Source of the DNA: Pseudorasbora parva
Lineage: Eukaryota; Chordata; Actinopteri; Cypriniformes; Gobionidae
Assembly: GCF_024679245.1 (NCBI RefSeq)
Contig: NC_090177.1
Span: 20,051,950 to 20,115,949, forward strand
Length of the DNA: 64,000 nt
Direction of reading: 5' to 3'
Part shown: one piece after another, positions 25,136 through 35,201 of the stretch
Numbering within the stretch: the stretch's first letter is position 1
Layout: each line of letters begins with the position of its first letter
The notes under the pieces: model-generated
What the model saw: the letters and a program-made list of their open reading frames with translations, nothing else
Told to the model about the DNA's origin: nothing
Database searches by the model: none
Position numbers and translations under genes: made by a program

Positions 25136-28100
25136 ATGGTTGATAAGCATCAGGGAGGAACTGTACCAGAGTCTGTACGGCCAAAACGGCAGACACGTCA
25201 TCCTGCCTACTTTGATGATTTTGAAGTGGACTATGGAGGTGATCGGCTGCATAGTGAACCTGTTCCTCAGCACTTAAGCACAGCACGGTATGAGCACAGA
25301 CATGACCTGGGATCCAGTGAGCGCAAGGGAGTTTCACAACAGATGGCGCATCGTACTCCACCAAGAGAATTAAACCTGTCAACGGAGTCAACATCTTATC
25401 CCTACCTGCCAGATTCAAGGGCACAATCCTTTGCAGCCTCACAGCATCAGACTGTTACCAGAGATCTACCTGAGGCTTCTACTCCCTTCTATGAGCAATC
25501 AGCGAACGTTATGCCTGCCTTACACAGTGCACTCCATGGTCGAGTATGTTCCAGTGCTCCGCCTTCCTTGTATGAACGAACAGCAACACCTGACTTGCAT
25601 GCTTCCCCTTCCTATGTGGTTTCCCCCGATCCTTATTCACTGCCAGCTGGGCCTTCACGTTATTCAATCGGTGGTGTGAGTCATGGTGCTAATGACTCAA
25701 GGTACTTCTCTCAGCAGCAGAGAGCTCCCCCGATTAAGCCACACAGTGCCACAGACATGATGGTTCTCATTGACAAAATGATGGGTCAGTTACAGCTTAT
25801 GAAAGATGAAGTGGTGTCAAACCATGACTCCCCTAGGGGTCCAAGTCATTTGCAGCATTATAAAGAGCCACCTCCTGTGCATTATGAATCTCCTGGCCCA
25901 CAGTGGTATGCACACTCACCTCAGTATGCTACAGACCGAGCTTATGGGCCATCTGACAGATTCCAGATCAGCTATGAGCCTGTCCCTAGATCAAACAGCA
26001 ATATGTACCAGCACCAGAGGCCACCACGTGTTCAAAGACCAAAGCCTTACTGGTCAGAGCATCCTTCTATTCAACTAAAGGAGTCAGTGTCAGAATACAG
26101 GGGTCCTAAGCCCAGCATACCTCATCTTGTGCATAAAGATCCGAGCGAGTTTGCACGTCTGAGGCTCGCTCTATACAATCTGCTTCCTGAGGACGGGTCA
26201 GAGTTGTTCAAGTACCAAATCTTGGTGGATCATCTGCAGCTGGAAGAGGCTAGACTGATTGCAGATTCTTTCCTCAACTCTCCATACCCCTTTACAGAGA
26301 CAATGAACGCCTTGACCGAGAAATTCGGTAAGCCTCATCAACTTGCTTTGAATAAGATTGCTAGAGTAATGGATGCAGCTGATGTCCGTCCAGGGGACCC
26401 TGAAGCCTTTGAAAGGTTTGCATTACAAATTCAGGCCCTTGTAGGACTGCTAAAATCCTTGGGACCAGATGGAGATGCTGAATTGAGGTGCGGCTCCCAC
26501 GTAGTTCGCCTGCTGACCAAACTGCCACCTGATTTGAGAGCTGCCTTCAGGAGACAAATGCTACCTAATCACGCCTCAACCTTCACACTTCCAGAGTTCT
26601 CCAAATGGTTGCAGTCTGAAACGTGGTGTCAAACCAGTGATCTGGTGGGAAACATTCAGCCAAAGGGATGGCCAAAGCAGAGGATTGAGAAACGCAAAGA
26701 GCAAAGGCCAAGACCAGCTACTGTTCTGCATGGAGCAGGCAGTTTCACCCCAAATATTACTTCCTCTCCAGTCAAAGTGGCCATTTCGCCAGAGAACCAG
26801 GTGAAAAGTAAAGCCTATTGTCCCTACTGTGAGAATACAGACCATTTCCTTAGTCAGTGCCTCAACTTTCAGCAGCTCACGACAGAACAAGTCAAAACCT
26901 GGATTCAAACAAACAAGCGTTGTTGGAGGTGTGGAAGGACACATTTAGCTGCGCAGTGTAATTTGAAGAAACCCTGCAACAAATGTAAAGGTAAACATTT
27001 GCTTATACTTCATGACATCAACAACCAGTCGGTCAAGGATGCTTCCCCAGCGTCAATCTCTACAGCTGAAACCTTATACCTGGATAGACCTGGAACAGAT
27101 AACCGGGTCCTGCTGAAAGTAGTCAGAGTTCTGCTAAAATATAAAAACCGCACCCTGGACACGTACGCTATCCTGGATGATGGATCCGAACGCACCATCT
27201 TGCTGTTGGCTGCAGCACAGAAACTGAATCTGAAAGGTGATGAGGAAGAGTTATCCATTAGAACTATCCATCAGAAAGTGTCATGTCTACAAGGCTCTAC
27301 AGTTTCATTCAGTGTGTCTCCAGTAGCGCAACCACATAAGACCTACCATATCAAGCAAGCCTTTACAGCTGATCAATTGGGATTATCTCAACAATCCTAT
27401 CCTATGGAAGCACTCGGGAGTAAGTACAAACACCTGAAGGGTCTTCCTATTCATTCCTTTGAGAACATTCACCCTCTTCTTCTGATTGGTGCAGATCAGC
27501 CTCATCTAATCACCCCAATCGAACCAGTTCACCTTGGACCACCTGGCGGGCCAGCCGCCATTAAGACAAGACTGGGTTGGACGCTGCAGGGTCCAGCGAA
27601 GCTTCTTCTGAATCCGCTTCGTTCTCAGCATGTCCTTTTCACTTCAGTGTCGACTCAGCAAACAGAGCTGATGAGAAATGTTGTGAAGTTATGGGAGCTA
27701 GATACTCTTCCCTACCACAATGAAAAACTGGTCACTCGCTCCAGGGAGGATCAGGCAGCCCTTGAACTCCTGAACAAAGGAACTGTCAGAGTCGAAGTAA
27801 ATGGTGTCCAAAGGTATGCTACCCCGCTGTTACGTAAATCCAACATGGACTGTCTTAATGCCCCACCAGAAGCTGTGATGCCACATCTTCGGAGAACTGA
27901 ACGGCATCTCTTGAAAGATCCTGAACGAGCAGCGACCTATTCTGCTGAAATCAAGAAACTGGTGGAAGAAGGGTATGTTGCCAAACTGGACCCAAACCAA
28001 GCACCACACAGCCATGAGAGGTGGTTCATACCACATCATTTGGTAACCCACAATGAGAAAAATAGACTGGTCTTCAATTGCTCGTTCCAGTACAGAGGAA

Positions 28101-30997
28101 TGAACTTGAACGAATCCCTACTTCCTGGCCCTGTACTTGGCCCATCACTCCTTGGGGTCCTGATAAGATTCAGGGAGCATTCTGTAGCTGTGAGTGGGGA
28201 CGTGAAAGGAATGTTCCATCAAGTCCGACTTCTGGAACGGGACAGACCTATCCTGCGATTTCTTTGGAGGGATATGGAACGAGACAGAGAAGTGGATGTC
28301 TACGAATGGCAAGTGCTCCCATTCGGCACAACTTGTAGCCCCTGCTGCGCCTCCTATGCCCTGCACAAGCATGTCCTTGACAACACAGATTCAGGTGATC
28401 ACCTACAATTCACTATACAAAGGAGCTTCTATGTCGACAACTGTCTTCAGAGCCTGAACACAGTGGAGGAGGCCAAGGGGCTGATTGACAATCTCAGAGA
28501 GCTACTGGCAAGTGGAGGATTTGAAATCCGACAGTGGGCCTCAAACCAACCAAGTGTCGTAAATCACCTACCCAAGGAAGCTCAATCTACCAGTACTGAA
28601 CTGTGGTTGTCACAAAGGGAAACAGAAGTACCAGAATCCACTCTAGGTCTGCACTGGCACTGCCCCACTGATACTCTTAGGTACAAGCACCGTCCCATAG
28701 AGTATGGACCGCCCACCATGCGCAATTTATATCGGATCCTTGCCAGTCAATACGACCCGTTAGGCTTCATCCTCCCTTACACAACCAGAGCAAAAATCCT
28801 AATCCAACAGCTGTGGGCTAAACCAAGAGAATGGGACGATCCTTTATTCCCTGATGAACTTCTGCAGAACTGGCTTCAGTGGGAAGACGAACTCAAATCC
28901 CTTTCCACCATTAGAGTCCCTAGATGCTATGTTACCGCAGAAATGGATAACGCTTCTGTTGCAAGAGAGATACATGTGTTCTGTGACGCATCAGAAAGAG
29001 CCTATGGTGCAGTCGCATACCTGAGAACTGAGAATAGTCAAGGCAAAGTACAGTTGGCATTCCTACTAGCGCGCTCCAGAGTTGCACCCAAGAAACAGTT
29101 GTCAGTTCCCAGACTTGAACTCTGCGCCGCACTCTGTGGAGCTCAGATAGCAGAGTTGTTAAGGAAAGAACTTACACTTGAGTATTGCAGAGTTACCTTG
29201 TGGTCCGATTCCACCACGGTGCTAAACTGGTTGCATTCAGATTCGTGCCGGTTCAAAGTCTTTGTTGGCACCAGGATTACAGAGATACAGGAAACAACGA
29301 ATCCACGTGATTGGAGGTACGTGGACTCTGCTCAGAATCCAGCTGATGACCTAACAAGGGGGAAATCCCTTCAGGATCTAGCCACACCGAACAGATGGAG
29401 TAATGGCCCACCATTCCTCTTAATGCACTCTGATCAATGGCCCAAAATCCCTTCTAACAGCTCCCTGGAAGATGATTCAGAATTGCGCAAGTCCATATTC
29501 TGTGCCCTAAATGTTGTGACACCCAATCCAGAGATTCCGGATGCCAGCCAGTTTACAACCTACAGAGAATTACTGGAAGCTACTGCACGATGGGTTCAGG
29601 GGGTGGCAAGTGGACAGGCCATAACTGTTGGAGATTTACTACAAGCAGAAGTACTTCAGTGGAGAGCAGCTCAGCTAGATACGTTCTTTGATGACTTCCA
29701 ATGCCTGAAACACGGGAAACCTCTTCCTTCTAATAGTAAAATGCTCACTTTGAGTCCAGAACTGGACGAAGAGATGGATATAATTCGAGTGGGGGGAAGA
29801 CTTCGACGAGCTGAGGCACTTGACATAGCAACTAAGCACCCAGTTGTCCTTGATCCCAGTCATGCCCTTACCAAGCTTCTAATTCAGGATTACGATCAAC
29901 AGTTGAAACATCCGGGCCCAGAGAGAGTCCTGGCTGAAATTAGAAGGAAGTTTTGGATTCTGCGTGGCAGAGAGGCCATCCGTCATCACCAATTTCGATG
30001 CACTGACTGTCGGAGATGGAGAGCCAAACCAGAAGTCCCACACATGTCAGACTTGCCTGTAGCTCGACTTCAGCTATTTAAGCCTGCTTTTTACTCCACG
30101 GGAATGGATTGCTTTGGGCCCTTCTCAATTAAGATTGGACGGAGAGTGGAGAAAAGATGGGGAATAATTTGGAAGTGTTTGACAACTAGATGTGTCCATC
30201 TTGACATACTATCCAGTATTGACACCGATTCCTTCCTCATGGCATTTAGGAGATTTGTGGCACGTAGAGGAACTCCCTTTGAGCTTCGGTCTGATCAAGG
30301 GACTAATTTTAAAGGAGGGGAGAGAGAGTTGCATGAAGCTTTCAAAATGATGTCACCTGAACTACAACAACAGTTGGCAAGGCAGAGGGTTCACTTTCGT
30401 TTCAATCCACCTGGAGCTCCTCATTTTGGAGGAGTGTGGGAACGTGAGATACGATCTGTTAAATCAGCTTTGTATGCTTCTGTTGGTGTTCAGTCTGTTA
30501 CAGAGGAGGTACTCAGGACGGTTTTAATTGAGGTAGAAGGAATACTAAACTCCAAGCCTCTCGGATACCTCTCCTCTGACGTCTCGGATATAGATCCTAT
30601 TACCCCAAATCACCTTCTGATGGGGCGGCTTGACGGCTCTCTCCCACAAGTGGTATATCCTCAAAGCGAAATGATCAGTCGAAAACGATGGCGCCACAGT
30701 CAGATCCTCACTGACTTATTCTGGTCTGCATTCATTAAGTACTACCTACCAAATCTGCAGACTCGATCTAAATGGCAGAAGGATGTAGAGGACATTGCAA
30801 TTGGGAACGTTGTTATGCTGGTGGATCCCCAATTGCCAAGAGCTATGTGGTTGATCGGAAAGGTTACCAAGGTCATGCCAAGTGCCGATGGGCATGTCAG
30901 AACTGCAGAAGTGCAAATCAAGGGACGAACCTACACCAGACCAGTTTCAAGGATGATTGTACTTCCTGCCATCCCTGATGACCCAGACCACTCATAA
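25136..30997 (+). CDS. BEL/Pao gag-pol polyprotein, 1953 aa
   Basis: One uninterrupted frame. The first ATG is at 25136; the frame is also open back to the LTR, but only with a non-ATG codon. Gag occupies about residues 1-555 (disordered Pro/Ser/His-rich start, then a capsid-like helical part). CCHC knuckles are at C562, C565, H570, C575 and C596, C599, H603, C608. The aspartic protease motif is ILDDGS at 679-684, with Asp where many relatives have Thr. Reverse transcriptase follows (FNCS near 977, SGDVKGMF near 1019, catalytic YVDN at 1099-1102), then RNase H (FCDAS near 1281, WSDSTT near 1355). Integrase has an HHCC-type region from about 1592 and acidic residues D1658, D1720 and E1769. The end resembles DUF5641. 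It makes the particle and the enzymes for reverse transcription and insertion. Confidence 0.95.
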   Translation: MVDKHQGGTVPESVRPKRQTRHPAYFDDFEVDYGGDRLHSEPVPQHLSTARYEHRHDLGSSERKGVSQQMAHRTPPRELNLSTESTSYPYLPDSRAQSFAASQHQTVTRDLPEASTPFYEQSANVMPALHSALHGRVCSSAPPSLYERTATPDLHASPSYVVSPDPYSLPAGPSRYSIGGVSHGANDSRYFSQQQRAPPIKPHSATDMMVLIDKMMGQLQLMKDEVVSNHDSPRGPSHLQHYKEPPPVHYESPGPQWYAHSPQYATDRAYGPSDRFQISYEPVPRSNSNMYQHQRPPRVQRPKPYWSEHPSIQLKESVSEYRGPKPSIPHLVHKDPSEFARLRLALYNLLPEDGSELFKYQILVDHLQLEEARLIADSFLNSPYPFTETMNALTEKFGKPHQLALNKIARVMDAADVRPGDPEAFERFALQIQALVGLLKSLGPDGDAELRCGSHVVRLLTKLPPDLRAAFRRQMLPNHASTFTLPEFSKWLQSETWCQTSDLVGNIQPKGWPKQRIEKRKEQRPRPATVLHGAGSFTPNITSSPVKVAISPENQVKSKAYCPYCENTDHFLSQCLNFQQLTTEQVKTWIQTNKRCWRCGRTHLAAQCNLKKPCNKCKGKHLLILHDINNQSVKDASPASISTAETLYLDRPGTDNRVLLKVVRVLLKYKNRTLDTYAILDDGSERTILLLAAAQKLNLKGDEEELSIRTIHQKVSCLQGSTVSFSVSPVAQPHKTYHIKQAFTADQLGLSQQSYPMEALGSKYKHLKGLPIHSFENIHPLLLIGADQPHLITPIEPVHLGPPGGPAAIKTRLGWTLQGPAKLLLNPLRSQHVLFTSVSTQQTELMRNVVKLWELDTLPYHNEKLVTRSREDQAALELLNKGTVRVEVNGVQRYATPLLRKSNMDCLNAPPEAVMPHLRRTERHLLKDPERAATYSAEIKKLVEEGYVAKLDPNQAPHSHERWFIPHHLVTHNEKNRLVFNCSFQYRGMNLNESLLPGPVLGPSLLGVLIRFREHSVAVSGDVKGMFHQVRLLERDRPILRFLWRDMERDREVDVYEWQVLPFGTTCSPCCASYALHKHVLDNTDSGDHLQFTIQRSFYVDNCLQSLNTVEEAKGLIDNLRELLASGGFEIRQWASNQPSVVNHLPKEAQSTSTELWLSQRETEVPESTLGLHWHCPTDTLRYKHRPIEYGPPTMRNLYRILASQYDPLGFILPYTTRAKILIQQLWAKPREWDDPLFPDELLQNWLQWEDELKSLSTIRVPRCYVTAEMDNASVAREIHVFCDASERAYGAVAYLRTENSQGKVQLAFLLARSRVAPKKQLSVPRLELCAALCGAQIAELLRKELTLEYCRVTLWSDSTTVLNWLHSDSCRFKVFVGTRITEIQETTNPRDWRYVDSAQNPADDLTRGKSLQDLATPNRWSNGPPFLLMHSDQWPKIPSNSSLEDDSELRKSIFCALNVVTPNPEIPDASQFTTYRELLEATARWVQGVASGQAITVGDLLQAEVLQWRAAQLDTFFDDFQCLKHGKPLPSNSKMLTLSPELDEEMDIIRVGGRLRRAEALDIATKHPVVLDPSHALTKLLIQDYDQQLKHPGPERVLAEIRRKFWILRGREAIRHHQFRCTDCRRWRAKPEVPHMSDLPVARLQLFKPAFYSTGMDCFGPFSIKIGRRVEKRWGIIWKCLTTRCVHLDILSSIDTDSFLMAFRRFVARRGTPFELRSDQGTNFKGGERELHEAFKMMSPELQQQLARQRVHFRFNPPGAPHFGGVWEREIRSVKSALYASVGVQSVTEEVLRTVLIEVEGILNSKPLGYLSSDVSDIDPITPNHLLMGRLDGSLPQVVYPQSEMISRKRWRHSQILTDLFWSAFIKYYLPNLQTRSKWQKDVEDIAIGNVVMLVDPQLPRAMWLIGKVTKVMPSADGHVRTAEVQIKGRTYTRPVSRMIVLPAIPDDPDHS

Positions 30998-31035
30998 ATC
31001 CGGGCCATTTATCAGGGGCAAATTTAATGACTAAA

Positions 31036-31047
31036 TTTGGGGGCGGC
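31036..31047 (+). promoter_or_regulatory. Polypurine-like tract before 3' LTR
   Basis: TTTGGGGGCGGC lies directly against the 3' LTR start at 31048, the place where plus-strand priming is expected. It is short and interrupted by a C. Confidence 0.5.
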
Positions 31048-31835
31048 TGTACAAAACGGCCCTCAATGAATCATGTATAAAGTTACTTTGGAAGCATTAC
31101 TTATAATGTCCAGTAGATGGCAGCCTACCTTCACTCAAGCTCAATACAAGTATTGCATCAGCGGTAGCGCCAGTTGCGTTAAGAGAGATTGCCGGAAGCT
31201 TCGTTCAGGTGTGGACGGTTAGTGCAGCGTTCCTGAGACATTTAGTCTGTTCTAATGATTCCTGAGTGGTTTTAGTTGGTGTGCGTCAATGACGATATGT
31301 AAGTCCACTGTTCACTATTGAAGTCACTTTGAGATCGTTTCTAGACACTGCTTAATATCGTGATATGTGAATATTCAACCAGATGCTAAGCTAATTATGG
31401 CTTGCAGTGGAAGACATCATATGTATAACGTTTGTCTAGTGACTATTAATGCTTTAATCAGTTAATTATTGCAGCTGATTACTTTATAAAGAGAATTGTT
31501 GTTCTATTTCTAATATATTATACTAATGTTATAATATCCCAGTGTGTGAGCATAATGCTGTACTATTTGTGATAATATTGCCGTATAGTAATTATTTCCT
31601 CTCTGTTTATTGTAGAACCACACGCACATACCCACACATCTTGTACACAATGCAAACTGTGTAGATTGGAACAAAGAAAGGAATGTATGCCATACCGTGC
31701 TGTTGCTGATTCTGAATCATAATCATTCAAGTAAACTATATCAACCTGATTATGTCTTCCTGAGTCGTGACTGACATCCTGTAGTGAATGCAACATATTA
31801 TCAGCTAACAGAGTCATTCCTACCTCTTCAGAACA
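31048..31835 (+). repeat. BEL/Pao 3' LTR
   Basis: 788 bp. No difference from the 5' LTR was noticed on reading. Followed by the GGCCT target duplication. Confidence 0.93.
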
Positions 31836-31840
31836 GGCCT

Positions 31841-34372
31841 GTATCCAATATTTGCATTTACGCTGTACACTGGCGAAACAGCCTAAAACGTTCTTAACCG
31901 GAAAAGGAAATAAAACGGAGCGATATGCAATGGATGCAGACAAAATTATTATTCAATGTTTTGCTTTCCACAAATCTTTAAAGGTCAGCAAAACATTTCT
32001 CTCGTAAGGCGGAGAAAAAAAGACGAGAGCCCTCGCTCTAAAGTCTATGGGTTTTTTGAATGGGTTTTTGCTAAATCGCCTGAAATAAGGTCTGTGGTTA
32101 ACAAAGCCTCTAAATATTTTTACATTTTGATCTATGACAAAACACACTAGTTCTAACCTGCTTGTGATTTTTTTTAAACTTTATTGTGTCTTAAAAACGG
32201 CGGTTGCTAACAAGTTGCTAAAAGGGACTACATCCTTTGGCCGGGACTTTAGACGTCATCGTGACAAACATGAATCTCACCAGCCCGCGTTTCATTCACT
32301 TTTGAATTCTGTAAGTAAATGTTTAATAAAAAGGAAAAAAAATAGCCTGCGTTTCAGCCTCACGTTCTTAGAAGTTTACCTTTCAGTTAATATACATAGT
32401 TATATATTTAGTCCTTTCAAAGAGTTGTGTTTCCAAATATTTTTGTACACAGAAATCTGTGATATTAAGGTAACCGATTGCCAGTTCTTCATTTCTGTGG
32501 AGAGACTGTAGTGTTTTGTTTTGTCCCGAGATGGAACCACAAGTCGTCGAATGAAAGCTGCGCTGTTCTACATGTCCAGATTTATAGTGGTTCTCTCCTC
32601 GATATATGATCAATTGTCTAAGGAAAATGACATACGATTGTAAATTGATACGGCTATAGCTTGCGTTGTTAGTGCTTCTGAGGTGGTAAAAGCAAGTTTT
32701 TTTTCCTGGCAAATTAGCAAATGGTATGCAAACATACAATCACACATAATACAGTTAAAGATAATCTTTAAAGTCTATTTGGGGCACGATGATCAGGCAT
32801 TATAGCCTAATCTTAATCACAAAGAAAATAATATTAAGGTTTATATAAACCAACAAAATAATAAACGAATAAATAAAACGAGAAAACAAATCTCAGAGAG
32901 GCACGCATAAACCCAATTAATTTCTAGCATTTTTGGAAAAAACAATTGGGCAATATTTCTCATGAAAACGTTGATAAGTGTTCATACACAGCGCAGATCA
33001 TAATGAGTGAACGTGTTTTTTAAATAAAGTTTGAGGAAGCTTGATGATGACGTTGATCCGCCACTGTGTGCTGTAGTCCGTTTATAACCTACCGTTAGCA
33101 TTTTATATCTGACGGCTTTATTTAGGCTTCAAACGGTATACTTTTTGGATTCACTTGTAAAGATTATCTTGATAGACAAGACGTGTAAGGGTCATAACTC
33201 TTTGTTGAACACAGATCTTATTTTTTGTGATTGTCTAAAAGTCTATGGGGAAAATGCATAGGCTTTTGATCGAGGGAACCCATGCGCCTCTAACTTCTGG
33301 GTTGGCCTACAAAGTGACGTCATGACTTCGGCACTCTATTGGCAGACCTGATAGGCCCCTATGTTCCCAAAATAAAATAGGCAGCAGCTATTTGCACCAC
33401 GCAAAAATAGGATATTTTCTTAGCGATAATTGCTAATTACACTAAGTGCAAATAGCTGTAGATGCTATTTACAAACTGAAATAACTTAACTAAGTTAAAA
33501 TTTACTATTTACACCATATAAAAGTAGTTCTTTGCAATATGTTTAAATAGTAATAACATGCAATTTATATTTTATTTTGACAAAATACATACTATTTGCA
33601 CCTCCATAGTGTTGTACATTATACAATAATAACAAGTGTAAATTATTATATTTATTAAAAACATTAAATGGATGCCTGTAAAAGCCTTATTTTGCTTATA
33701 TTCACTGAAAGATATTGCAAAATATGTGGTGCTTAGATTGTAAACATTATTTATTTGTGTTTACTATTTAGATAATTATTCTCTCATTTTACATTGAAAT
33801 GTGTTTCATGTTAAAAGTGTACACTGGCTCTTTAAGAATTGCACCGATAAGCGATGCGGTTGTTCATTCTTTATAAGAAATAGAGTGGAGTCGTAGTTTT
33901 CTTTACCACATCCGTGATTTAGGATTTATTTAAGATAATGTTTGTTTCTTTTATTGTATTTGCCCAATACATGCTTTTATTATTATTAAACATTTCGTTA
34001 GACACTTTATTTCCACTTTTAGAACATTTTCTTAATTTTTATTCTAAGTAAATGGCTTTCCGATGTGAAATTATGGGAAAAAGGTGTTAGATCAAGCTCT
34101 GCAAAAGGCGGATTCGAACCGACAGGTCAATCACGTCAAAACAAAGATCCTGACGCTCTACTGATTGCGCCACTAAAGAGTTTGACATATAACCGCTGTT
34201 TATTGTATTATTTGTCAGGCGGAGCTAGTGCTATTTATGTAAAGTACGCTATTTTTACTTGGTTTGAATAGACACTCTGAATATATAAAATATTCCAGAC
34301 TGTTCAAGGGCCCTCTCTCCCCTTGGGGCCCTGGTAATCAGTACTGGTTTTAACCCCAGTCTGACGCCCCTG
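31841..34372. repeat. Old repeat block with hAT-type right terminus
   Basis: No supported gene. The right end reads, on the - strand, CAGGGGCGTCAGACTGGGG (34372 leftwards), a hAT-type terminus. The neighbouring GAGGCCTG (34373-34380) is nearly the same as GCGGCCTG reconstructed around the BEL insertion site, which would be an 8-bp target duplication. The left terminus does not match, so the element is rearranged or composite. Between lie AT-rich unknown sequence and a tRNA-like segment. Confidence 0.4.
34097..34181 (-). repeat. tRNA-derived sequence (SINE head or tRNA pseudogene)
   Basis: On the - strand there is an A-box-like TAGTGGCGCAATCAGTAGAG and a perfect B-box GGTTCGAATCC, about 40 bases apart. 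The segment between cannot fold into a normal 7-base anticodon loop (CGTCA/TGACG pair around a 12-base loop), so it is not a working tRNA. It may be a SINE head, as it lies within repeat DNA. Confidence 0.5.
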
Positions 34373-34530
34373 GAGGCCTGAATCCGATCTGAGGATATCG
34401 GAATTAATGTGTTTTTTTCCTGCTTACACGTTCACATGTCATATCAGATCTGTGCCACATGAGAGGAAAAAAATCAGATTTGGGTCACTTAATGAACTTA
34501 TCACAAATAGCCCACTTGATCAACAAAAAC

Positions 34531-35201
34531 TCAAGTCTGTGCGCTGGGTACTTTGACTGTGCATGATTTAAAGACGCAAAGGCAATAGGCCTTACCACGG
34601 CACATCCCTCCTGAACCTGCGATTAAACCATGCAGTGTTAATGGCGCCAAAATGTCTCCACAATATGCTTTTGAAGAATTAAATTGTTCAGTTGTATGTT
34701 TTTGTGCACATTATTAAAATGTATGCGCACCTTGATGTTTCCACCCAGCGTTTTTTTTATGCAATATCTCAATTCACATAAAAATAGGTGGATCTTGGGA
34801 AGGTGGCGGGAATACAGTACACTTACACACACAAACACTCAGCTCAAATAATACGTTTAAATTGTTCAGAACTGTTTTTGTCCTTCAATTAAGTTTATGC
34901 AAAAATTGGATAGTGTGAGTGTTATTTCAGCAAATGACCTCTCAGTGTTACATTGATCACCAACTAGTGTTACAATTCACCCAGTAGGGGTAACGTTAGG
35001 TTTGTAACAACGAACAGAACTCTTTTTATTTGACATTAACTTACATAATCTGTGATTATGAAGTAGGTTACATGTCCAAGTGAATTATATTTGTAGCAGA
35101 CAAATGTGACAAATTATCTACTACAGAAAACAACAAAAAGAGTTACTGATGCTCAAAAAAAAGTGTTACAACCCTCCCTGATCTCCCCAACTGAAACTTA
35201 C
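34531..35201. other. Spacer downstream of the protease paralogue
   Basis: Unremarkable AT-rich DNA. I searched the - strand here for a GDSGGP-encoding last exon for the neighbouring protease paralogue and found none. Confidence 0.5.

Larger units (their letters stand above)
24306..31835 (+). mobile_element. Complete BEL/Pao LTR retrotransposon
   Basis: Two 788-bp direct repeats (24306-25093 and 31048-31835) begin TGTACAAAAC and end TTCAGAACA, and look identical when read side by side. The 5-bp GGCCT is duplicated at 24301-24305 and 31836-31840. Between the LTRs are a primer-binding site, one long gag-pol frame and a purine-rich tract. The order protease, reverse transcriptase, RNase H, integrase, with an A17-like protease and a C-terminal DUF5641-like region, is that of BEL/Pao rather than Ty3 or Ty1. 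No envelope frame is present. Identical LTRs and an unbroken frame suggest recent insertion and possible activity. Confidence 0.95.

Noticed and set aside
24821..25273. 150-codon - strand frame over the 5' LTR, repeated in part at 31563-31943
   Set aside because: It is antisense to the LTR and the start of gag; the duplicated part is simply the two LTRs. No known protein.
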